A DNA stretch of 64,000 bases from Megachile rotundata (Eukaryota > Arthropoda > Insecta > Hymenoptera > Megachilidae). The stretch lies in contig NW_027473497.1 of the NCBI RefSeq assembly GCF_050947335.1, positions 186,001 through 250,000 on the forward strand. The letters are read 5' to 3'. Under the pieces are notes generated by a model, which did not search any database, was not told where the DNA came from, and saw nothing but the letters and a program-made list of their open reading frames with translations. This document shows positions 54,721 through 64,000 of this stretch, piece by piece. The translations under genes were made by a program, and so were the position numbers. Within the stretch, counting starts at the first letter, position 1, and each line of letters opens with the position of its first letter.

Positions 54721-57700
54721 TAATTGTCGTTCTATCGATCATATAAGCATAATATGGCTAATAATATGAGTCAGATTGATAATGATAAGAGTAATAAGTA
54801 TAGTAATTGTCGTTCTATCGATCATATCTGCATAATATGGTTAATAATATGAGTTAGATTGATAACAGTGAGTGTAATAAGTATAGTAATTGTCGTTCTA
54901 TCAATCATATAAGCATAATATGGCTAATAATATGTGTTAGATTGATAATAATAAGAGTAATGAGTATAGTAGTTGTAGTTCTATCGATCATATCTGCATA
55001 ATATGGTTAATAATATGAGTTAGATTGATAATAATAAGAGAAATAAGTATTGTAATTGTAGTTCTACCGATCATATAAGCATAATATGGCTAATAATATG
55101 AGTTAGATTGATAATAATAAGACTAATAAGTATAGTAATTGTCGTTCTATCGATCATATAAGCATAATATGGCTAATAATATGAGTTAGATTGATAATAA
55201 TAAGAGTAAAAAGAATAGTAATTGTCGTTCTATCGATCATATAAGCATAATATGGCTAATAATACGAGTTAGATTGATAATAATAAGACTAATAAGTATA
55301 GTAATTGTCGTTCTATCGATCATATAAGCATAATATGGCTAATAATATGAGTTAGATTGATAACAATAAGAGTAACGAGTATAGTAATTGTCGTTCTATC
55401 GATCATATAAGCATAATATGGCTAATAATACGAGTTAGACTGATAATAATAAGAGTAATAAGTATAGTAATTATCGTTCTACCGATCATACAAGCATAAT
55501 ATGGCTAATAATATGAGTTAGATTGATAATAATAATAGTAATAAGTATAGTAATTGTCGTTCTATCGATCACATAAGCATAATATGGCTAATAATACGAG
55601 TTAGATTGATAGTAATAACAGTAGTGAGTATAGTAATTGTCGTTCTATCGATCATATAAGCATAATATGGCTAATAATATGAGTTAGATTGATAACAATA
55701 AGAGTAATGAGTATAGTAATTGTCGTTCTATCGATCATATAAGCATAATATGGCTAATAATACGAGTTAGATTGATAGTAATAACAGTAGTGAGTATAGT
55801 AATTGTCGTTCTATCGATCATATAAGCATAATATGGCTAATAATATGAGTTAGATTGATAACAATAAGAGTAATGAGTATAGTAATTGTCGTTCTATCGA
55901 TCATATAAGCATAATATGGCTAATAATATGAGTTAGATTGATAATAATAAGACTAATAAGTATAGTAATTATCGTTCTGTCGATCATATAAGCATAGTAT
56001 GGCTAATAATATGAGTTAGATTGATAATAATAAGAGTAATAAGTATAGTAATTGTCGTTCTATCGATCACATAAGCATAATATGGCTAATAATACGAGTT
56101 AGATTGATAGTAATAACAGTAGTGAGTATAGTAATTGTCGTTCTATCGATCATATAAGCATAATATGGCTAATAATATGAGTTAGATTGATAACAATAAG
56201 AGTAACGAGTATAGTAATTGTCGTTCTATCGATCATATAAGCATAATATGGCTAATAATACGAGTTAGATTGATAATAATAAGAGTAATAAGTATAGTAA
56301 TTATCGTTCTACCGATCATACAAGCATAATATGGCTAATAATATGAGTTAGATTGATAATAATAAGACTAATAACTATAGTAATTGTCGTTCTATCGATC
56401 ATATAAGCATAATACGGCTAATAATATGAGTCAGATTGATAATAATAAGAGTAATAAGTATAGTAATTGTCGTTCTATCGATCATATAAGCATAATATTG
56501 CTAATAATATGAGTTAGATTGATAATAATAAGAGTAATGAGTATAGTTATTGTCGTTCTATCGATCATGTAAGCATAGTATGGCTAATAACATGAGTTAG
56601 ATTGATAATAATAAGAGTAATAAGTATAGTAATTGTCGTTCTATCGATCACATAAGCATAATATGGCTAATAATATGAGTTAGATTGATAGTAATAACAG
56701 TAGTGAGTATAGTAATTGTCGTTCTATCGATCATATAAGCATAATATGGCTAATAATATGAGTTAGATTGATAATAATAAGAGTAATGAGTATAGTAATT
56801 GTCGTTCTATCGATCATATAAGCATAATATGGCTAATAAAATGAGTTAGATTGATAATAATAAGAGTAATGAGTATAGTAGTTGTAGTTCTATCGATCAT
56901 ATCTGCATAATATGGTTAATAATATGAGTTAGATTGATAACAGTGAGTGTAATAAGTATAGTAATTGTCGTTCTATCAATCATATAAGCATAATATGGCT
57001 AATAATATGTGTTAGATTGATAATAATAAGAGTAATGAGTATAGTAGTTGTAGTTCTATCGATCATATCTGTATAATATGGTTAATAATATGAGTTAGAT
57101 TGATAATAATAAGAGTAAAAAGAATAGTAATTGTCGTTCTATCGATCATATAAGCATAATATGGCTAATAATACGAGTTAGATTGATAATAATAAGACTA
57201 ATAAGTATAGTAATTGTCGTTCTACTGATCATACAAGCATAATATGGTTAATAATATGAGTTAGATTGATAATAGTGAGTGTAATAAGTATAGTAATTGT
57301 CGTTCTGTCGATCATATAAGCATAATACGGCTAATAATATGAGTTAGATTGATAATAATAAGAGTAATAAGTATAGTAATTGTCGTTCTATCGATCATAT
57401 AAGCATAATATGGCTAATAATATGAGCTAGATTGATAATAATAAGATTAATAAGTATAGTAATTATCGTTCTACCGATCATACAAGCATAATATGGTTAA
57501 TAATATGAGTTAGATTGATAACAGTGAGTGTAATAAGTATAGTTATTGTCGTTCTATCAATCACATAAGCATAATACGGCTAATAATATGAGTTAGATTG
57601 ATAATAATAAGAGTAATAAGTATAGTAATTGTCGTTCTATCGATCATATATGCATAATATGGCTAATAATGTGAGTTAGATTGATAATAATAAGAGTAAT

Positions 57701-60355
57701 GAGTATAGTAATTGTCGTTCTATCGATCATATCTGCATAATATGGTTAATAATATGAGTTATATTGATAATAGTGAGTGTAATAAGTATAGTAATTGTCG
57801 TTCTATCAATCATATAAGCATAATATGGCTAATAATATGTGTTAGATTGATAATAATAAGAGTAAAAAGAATAGTAATTGTCGTTCTATCGATCATATAA
57901 GCATAATATGGCTAATAATACGAGTTAGATTGATAGTAATAACAGTAGTGAGTATAGTAATTGTCGTTCTATCGATCATATAAGCATAATATGGCTAATA
58001 ATATGAGTTAGATTGATAACAATAAGAGTAATGAGCATAGTAGTTGTCGTTCTATCGATCATATAAGCATAATATGGCTAACAATATGAGTCAGATTGAT
58101 AATAATAAGAGTAATAAGTATAGTAATTGTCGTTCTATCGATCATACAAGCATAATATGGCTAATAATACGAGTTAGATTGATAATAATAAGACTAATAA
58201 GTATAGTAATTGTCGTTCTATCGATCATATAAGCATAATATGGCTAATAATATGAGTTAGATTGATAATAATAAGACTAATAAGTATAGTAATTGTCGTT
58301 CTATCGATCATATAAGCATAATATGGCTAATAATATGAGTTAGATTGATAACAATAAGAGTAATGAGCATAGTAGTTGTCGTTCTATCGATCATATAAGC
58401 ATAATATGGCTAACAATATGAGTCAGATTGATAATAATAAGAGTAATAAGTATAGTAATTGTCGTTCTATCGATCATACAAGCATAATATGGCTAATAAT
58501 ACGAGTTAGATTGATAATAATAAGACTAATAAGTATAGTAATTGTCGTTCTATCGATCATATAAGCATAATATGGCTAATAATATGAGTTAGATTGATAA
58601 TAATAAGACTAATAAGTATAGTAATTGTCGTTCTATCGATCATATAAGCATAATATGGCTAATAATATGAGTTAGATTGATAATAATAAGAGTAATAAGT
58701 ATAGTAATTGTCGTTCTATCGATCATATAAGCATAATATGGCTAATAATATGAGTTAGATTGATAATAATAAGAGTAAAAAGAATAGTAATTGTCGTTCT
58801 ATCGATCATATAAGCATAATATGGCTAATAATACGAGTTAGATTGATAATAATAAGACTAATAAGTATAGTAATTGTCGTTCTATCGATCATATAAGCAT
58901 AATATGGCTAATAATATGAGTTAGATTGATAATAATAAGACTAATAAGTATAGTAATTGTCGTTCTATCGATCATATAAGCATAATATGGCTAATAATAT
59001 GAGTTAGATTGATAATAATAAGAGTAATAAGTATAGTAATTGTCGTTCTATCGATCATATCTGCATAATATGGCTAATAATGTGAGTTAGATTGATAATA
59101 ATAAGAGTAATGAGTATAGTAATTGTCGTTCTATCGATCATATCTGCATAATATGGTTAATAATATGAGTTATATTGATAATAGTGAGTGTAATAAGTAT
59201 AGTAATTGTCGTTCTATCAATCATATAAGCATAATATGGCTAATAATATGTGTTAGATTGATAATAATAAGAGTAAAAAGAATAGTAATTGTCGTTCTAT
59301 CGATCATATAAGCATAATATGGCTAATAATACGAGTTAGATTGATAGTAATAACAGTAGTGAGTATAGTAATTGTCGTTCTATCGATCATATAAGCATAA
59401 TATGGCTAATAATATGAGTTAGATTGATAACAATAAGAGTAATGAGCATAGTAGTTGTCGTTCTATCGATCATATAAGCATAATATGGCTAACAATATGA
59501 GTCAGATTGATAATAATAAGAGTAATAAGTATAGTAATTGTCGTTCTATCGATCATACAAGCATAATATGGCTAATAATACGAGTTAGATTGATAATAAT
59601 AAGACTAATAAGTATAGTAATTGTCGTTCTATCGATCATATAAGCATAATATGGCTAATAATATGAGTTAGATTGATAATAATAAGACTAATAAGTATAG
59701 TAATTGTCGTTCTATCGATCATATAAGCATAATATGGCTAATAATATGAGTTAGATTGATAACAATAAGAGTAATGAGCATAGTAGTTGTCGTTCTATCG
59801 ATCATATAAGCATAATATGGCTAACAATATGAGTCAGATTGATAATAATAAGAGTAATAAGTATAGTAATTGTCGTTCTATCGATCATACAAGCATAATA
59901 TGGCTAATAATACGAGTTAGATTGATAATAATAAGACTAATAAGTATAGTAATTGTCGTTCTATCGATCATATAAGCATAATATGGCTAATAATATGAGT
60001 TAGATTGATAATAATAAGACTAATAAGTATAGTAATTGTCGTTCTATCGATCATATAAGCATAATATGGCTAATAATATGAGTTAGATTGATAATAATAA
60101 GAGTAATAAGTATAGTAATTGTCGTTCTATCGATCATATAAGCATAATATGGCTAATAATATGAGTTAGATTGATAATAATAAGAGTAAAAAGAATAGTA
60201 ATTGTCGTTCTATCGATCATATAAGCATAATATGGCTAATAATACGAGTTAGATTGATAATAATAAGACTAATAAGTATAGTAATTGTCGTTCTATCGAT
60301 CATATAAGCATAATATGGCTAATAATATGAGTTAGATTGATAATAATAAGACTAA
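54712..60355 (+). repeat. Copy 2 of the 64/68-monomer higher-order repeat (5,644 bp)
   Basis: It is longer than copy 1 by 332 bp (four monomers at about 57,709-58,040). Otherwise it is the same ordered set, with very few base differences seen by eye, for example AGTTATTGTCG near 57,542. A third copy does not follow: from about 60,410 the order switches to the ATTAATCAT block shared with 30 kb. Confidence 0.88.
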
Positions 60356-60447
60356 TAAGTATAGTAATTGTCGTTCTATCGATCATATAAGCATAATATG
60401 GCTAATAATATGAGTTAGATTGATAATAATAAGAGTAATAAGTATAG
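57709..60447 (+). repeat. Complete 17-monomer higher-order repeat plus 16 units of a second copy
   Basis: Units 1-17 at 57,709-59,119 form the only complete 1,411-bp copy in the window. Units 1-16 follow at 59,120-60,447. Within each, units 5-8 (332 bp) are nearly copied again as 9-12, so a four-monomer duplication is fixed inside the 17-mer. Confidence 0.88.
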
Positions 60448-62341
60448 TAATTGTCGTTCTATCGATCATATCTGCATAATATGGTTAATAATATGAGTTA
60501 GATTGATAACAGTGAGTGTAATAAGTATAGTAATTGTCGTTCTATTAATCATATAAGCATAATATGGCTAATAATATGTGTTAGATTGATAATAATAAGA
60601 GTAATGAGTATAGTAGTTGTAGTTCTATCGATCATATCTGCATAATATGGTTAATAATATGAGTTAGATTGACAATAATAAGAGAAATAAGTATAGTAAT
60701 TGTAGTTCTACCGATCATATAAGCATAATATGGCTAATAATATGAGTTAGATTGATAATAATAAGACCAATAAGTATAGTAATTGTCGTTCTATCGATCA
60801 TATAAGCATAATATGGCTAATAATATGAGTTAGATTGATAATAATAAGAGTAAAAAGAATAGTAATTGTCGTTCTATCGATCATATAAGCATAATATGGC
60901 TAATAATACGAGTTAGATTGATAATAATAAGACTAATAAGTATAGTAATTGTCGTTCTATCGATCATATAAGCATAATATGGCTAATAATATGAGTTAGA
61001 TTGATAATAATAAGACTAATAAGTATAGTAATTGTCGTTCTATCGATCACATAAGCATAATATGGCTAATAATACGAGTTAGATTGATAGTAATAACAGT
61101 AGTGAGTATAGTAATTGTCGTTCTATCGATCACATAAGCATAATATGGCTAATAATATGAGTTAGATTGATAATAATAAGACTAATAAGTATAGTAATTG
61201 TCGTTCTGTCGATCATATAAGCATAGTATGGCTAATAATATGAGTTAGATTGATAATAATAAGAGTAATAAGTATAGTAATTGTCGTTCTATCGATCACA
61301 TAAGCATAATATGGCTAATAATACGAGTTAGATTGATAGTAATAACAGTAGTGAGTATAGTAATTGTCGTTCTATCGATCATATAAGCATAATATGGCTA
61401 ATAATATGAGTTAGATTGATAACAATAAGAGTAACGAGTATAGTAATTGTCGTTCTATCGATCATATAAGCATAATACGGCTAATAATATGAGTCAGATT
61501 GATAATAATAAGAGTAATAAGTATAGTAATTGTCGTTCTATCGATCATATAATCATAATATTGCTAATAATATGAGTTAGATTGATAATAATAAGAGTAA
61601 TGAGTATAGTAATTGTCGTTCTATCGATCATATAAGCATAATATGGCTAATAAAATGAGTTAGATTGATAATAATAAGAGTAATGAGTATAGTAGTTGTA
61701 GTTCTATCGATCATATCTGCATAATATGGTTAATAATATGAGTTAGATTGATAACAGTGAGTGTAATAAGTATAGTAATTGTCGTTCTATCAATCATATA
61801 AGCATAATATGGCTAATAATATGTGTTAGATTGATAATAATAAGAGTAATGAGTATAGTAGTTGTAGTTCTATCGATCATATCTGTATAATATGGTTAAT
61901 AATATGAGTTAGATTGATAATAATAAGAGTAAAAAGAACAGTAATTGTCGTTCTATCGATCATATAAGCATAATATGGCTAACAATATGAGTCAGATTGA
62001 TAATAATAAGAGTAATAAGTATAGTAATTGTCGTTCTATCGATCATACAAGCATAATATGGCTAATAATACGAGTTAGATTGATAATAATAAGACTAATA
62101 AGTATAGTAATTGTCGTTCTATCGATCATATAAGCATAATATGGCTAATAATATGAGTTAGATTGATAATAATAAGACTAATAAGTATAGTAATTGTCGT
62201 TCTATCGATCATATAAGCATAATATGGCTAATAATATGAGTTAGATTGATAATAATAAGAGTAATAAGTATAGTAATTGTCGTTCTATCGATCATATAAG
62301 CATAATATGGCTAATAATATGAGCTAGATTGATAATAATAA
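59451..62341 (+). repeat. Long-range duplicate, right copy (partner 29,155-32,295)
   Basis: Same order as the partner, including the private CATATAATCATAAT variant near 61,547. It lacks three monomers after it near 61.6 kb, so the CATGTAAG/AACATGAG units seen in the partner are absent. It has GAGCTAG followed by GACTAATAAG near 62,322, where the partner has GATTAATAAG. Confidence 0.8.
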
Positions 62342-62938
62342 GACTAATAAGTATAGTAATTGTCGTTCTATCGATCATATAAGCATAATATGGCTAATAA
62401 TATGAGTTAGATTGATAATAATAAGACTAATAAGTATAGTAATTGTCGTTCTATCGATCATATAAGCATAATATGGCTAATAATATAAGTTAGATTGATA
62501 ATAATAAGAGTAATAAGTATAGTAATTGTCGTTCTATCGATCATATAAGCATAATATGGCTAATAATATGAGTTAGATTGATAATAATAAGAGTAAAAAG
62601 AATAGTAATTGTCGTTCTATCGATCATATAAGCATAATATGGCTAATAATACGAGTTAGAATTGATAATAATAAGACTAATAAGTATAGTAATTGTCGTT
62701 CTATCGATCATATAAGCATAATATGGCTAATAATATGAGTTAGATTGATAATAATAAGACTAATAAGTATAGTAATTGTCGTTCTATCGATCATATAAGC
62801 ATAATATGGCTAATAATATGAGTTAGATTGATAATAATAAGAGTAATAAGTATAGTAATTGTCGTTCTATCGATCATATCTGCATAATATGGCTAATAAT
62901 GTGAGTTAGATTGATAATAATAAGAGTAATGAGTATAG
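62342..62938 (+). repeat. 17-monomer family, units about 11-17
   Basis: GACTAATAAG, GAGTAATAAG, GAGTAAAAAG, ATACGAG/GACTAA, GACTAA, GAGTAATAAG and ATATCTGC/GTGAG monomers lead into the next unit 1. TAATATAAGTTAG near 62,483 is a private change of the usual TGAG. Confidence 0.75.
62660..62661 (+). other. Single-base insertion in a monomer
   Basis: GAGTTAGAATTGATAA replaces GAGTTAGATTGATAA, adding one A. The distance from 61,945 to 62,942 is 997 bp, twelve monomers plus one, which confirms the shift. Confidence 0.85.
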
Positions 62939-64000
62939 TAATTGTCGTTCTATCGATCATATCTGCATAATATGGTTAATAATATGAGTTATATTGATAA
63001 TAGTGAGTGTAATAAGTATAGTAATTGTCGTTCTATCAATCATATAAGCATAATATGGCTAATAATATGTGTTAGATTGATAATAATAAGAGTAAAAAGA
63101 ATAGTAATTGTCGTTCTATCGATCATATAAGCATAATATGGCTAATAATACGAGTTAGATTGATAGTAATAACAGTAGTGAGTATAGTAATTGTCGTTCT
63201 ATCGATCATATAAGCATAATATGGCTAATAATATGAGTTAGATTGATAACAATAAGAGTAATGAGCATAGTAGTTGTCGTTCTATCGATCATATAAGCAT
63301 AATATGGCTAACAATATGAGTCAGATTGATAATAATAAGAGTAATAAGTATAGTAATTGTCGTTCTATCGATCATACAAGCATAATATGGCTAATAATAC
63401 GAGTTAGATTGATAATAATAAGACTAATAAGTATAGTAATTGTCGTTCTATCGATCATATAAGCATAATATGGCTAATAATATGAGTTAGATTGATAATA
63501 ATAAGACTAATAAGTATAGTAATTGTCGTTCTATCGATCATATAAGCATAATATGGCTAATAATATGAGTTAGATTGATAACAATAAGAGTAATGAGCAT
63601 AGTAGTTGTCGTTCTATCGATCATATAAGCATAATATGGCTAACAATATGAGTCAGATTGATAATAATAAGAGTAATAAGTATAGTAATTGTCGTTCTAT
63701 CGATCATACAAGCATAATATGGCTAATAATACGAGTTAGATTGATAATAATAAGACTAATAAGTATAGTAATTGTCGTTCTATCGATCATATAAGCATAA
63801 TATGGCTAATAATATGAGTTAGATTGATAATAATAAGACTAATAAGTATAGTAATTGTCGTTCTATCGATCATATAAGCATAATATGGCTAATAATATGA
63901 GTTAGATTGATAATAATAAGAGTAATAAGTATAGTAATTGTCGTTCTATCGATCATATAAGCATAATATGGCTAATAATATGAGTTAGATTGATAATAAT
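62939..64000 (+). repeat. 17-monomer family, units 1-12 and part of 13, cut by the window edge
   Basis: Units 1-12 run from 62,939 to 63,934 in the same order as at 57,709 and 59,120. Sixty-six bases of the next monomer follow before the window ends. The 17-mer family evidently continues beyond the right edge. Confidence 0.85.

Larger units (their letters stand above)
1..64000 (+). repeat. 83-bp AT-rich satellite DNA array, entire window
   Basis: The same 83-bp unit, starting TAATTGTCGTT and ending AAGTATAG, repeats head to tail from the first base to the last. About 770 full copies and a 66-bp partial copy fit once 24 extra bases are allowed for. Spacing between diagnostic variants is an exact multiple of 83 everywhere except at four small register breaks. 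I found no inverted copy, no unique spacer, no gene and no transposon. Most copies carry one ATCGAT (ClaI) site and one GATC site, so those enzymes should give an 83-bp ladder, with gaps where a variant destroys the ClaI site. Such arrays are typical of eukaryotic centromeric or pericentromeric heterochromatin. That location, and the species, are inference and cannot be fixed from this window. Confidence 0.98.

Noticed and set aside
1..64000. CRISPR array
   Set aside because: The whole 83-bp unit is conserved, with no alternation of short repeats and unique spacers, and no cas-like gene is present.
1..64000. Promoter-like words such as TATAAG, CATAATAT and GATAATAATAAG
   Set aside because: They are part of every monomer in a sequence of about 76% A+T, so they carry no information about a particular start site.
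1..64000. Mitochondrial or plastid AT-rich region
   Set aside because: No tRNA, rRNA or organelle gene is present, and 64 kb of strict tandem repeat with nested order is not an organelle control region.
1..64000. Telomere or subtelomere simple repeats
   Set aside because: No short G-rich telomere-type repeat occurs on either strand.
1..64000. The whole array as an assembly artefact
   Set aside because: Private variants, a hybrid junction and whole-monomer steps form a consistent history that random collapse would not easily make. Individual copy numbers and the long-range duplications cannot be verified without reads.

Overview
The whole 64-kb window is one uninterrupted, head-to-tail satellite DNA array. 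I see no gene, RNA gene, transposon or unique sequence in it. The repeat unit is 83 bp, about 24% G+C in the commonest form (hand count 34 A, 29 T, 13 G, 7 C). About 770 full copies plus a 66-bp partial copy fit the window. All copies lie in the same orientation and both window edges fall inside the array. This points to eukaryotic constitutive heterochromatin (centromeric, pericentromeric or a large heterochromatic block). I do not recognise the monomer and cannot name the species. Each monomer keeps two CpG sites despite the low G+C.

The structure lies in the order of monomer variants. About a dozen diagnostic variants recur: the 3' parts GACTAATAAG, GAGTAATAAG, GAGTAAAAAGAATAG, TAGTAATAACAGTAG, AACAATAAGAGTAATGAG and AACAGTGAGTGT, and the 5' parts CACATAAG, ATATCTGC, ATCAATC, ACCGATCATACAAG, CTGTCGATC and CATGTAAG. 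Their order repeats at several nested scales. The 83-bp unit is itself an old imperfect dimer of 42 + 41 bp. Four-monomer (332 bp) blocks sit inside a 17-monomer (1,411 bp) higher-order repeat, and these sit inside two adjacent copies of a 64/68-monomer (5,312/5,644 bp) repeat at 49.4-60.4 kb. Other local tandem periods are 9 (747 bp), 10 (830 bp), 33 (2,739 bp), 35 (2,905 bp) and 39 (3,237 bp) monomers. Superimposed are long-range duplications: 12.3-20.9 with 40.5-49.4 kb, 9.5-12.6 with 30.5-33.5 kb, 29.2-32.3 with 59.5-62.3 kb, 5.1-7.4 with 35.8-38.1 kb, and 3.8-5.2 with 49.4-50.8 kb.

Almost every length difference between copies is a whole number of monomers, and at least one junction is a hybrid monomer. 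This is the pattern expected of in-register unequal exchange or replication-based copying. Only four places break the 83-bp register: a scrambled unit at 10,941-11,061 (+22 bp), a compensated +1/-1 pair at about 5,145-5,225, and single-base insertions near 29,564 and 62,660.

Region by region: 1-4.9 kb, mixed variants with a 9-mer duplication; 4.9-9.7 kb, a 35-mer tandem; 9.5-12.6 kb, a segment repeated at 30.5 kb, with the scrambled unit; 12.1-20.9 kb, left copy of the largest duplication; 21.0-25.7 kb, 17-mer family; 25.7-32.2 kb, mixed, then a 33-mer tandem; 32.2-40.5 kb, mosaic; 40.5-49.4 kb, right copy of the largest duplication; 49.4-60.4 kb, the 64/68-mer pair; 60.4-64 kb, a segment related to 30 kb, then 17-mer family again. 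The short open frames are by-products of the repeat and are rejected as genes. All alignments, offsets and boundaries were made by eye from diagnostic variants, so block edges are accurate to about one monomer.
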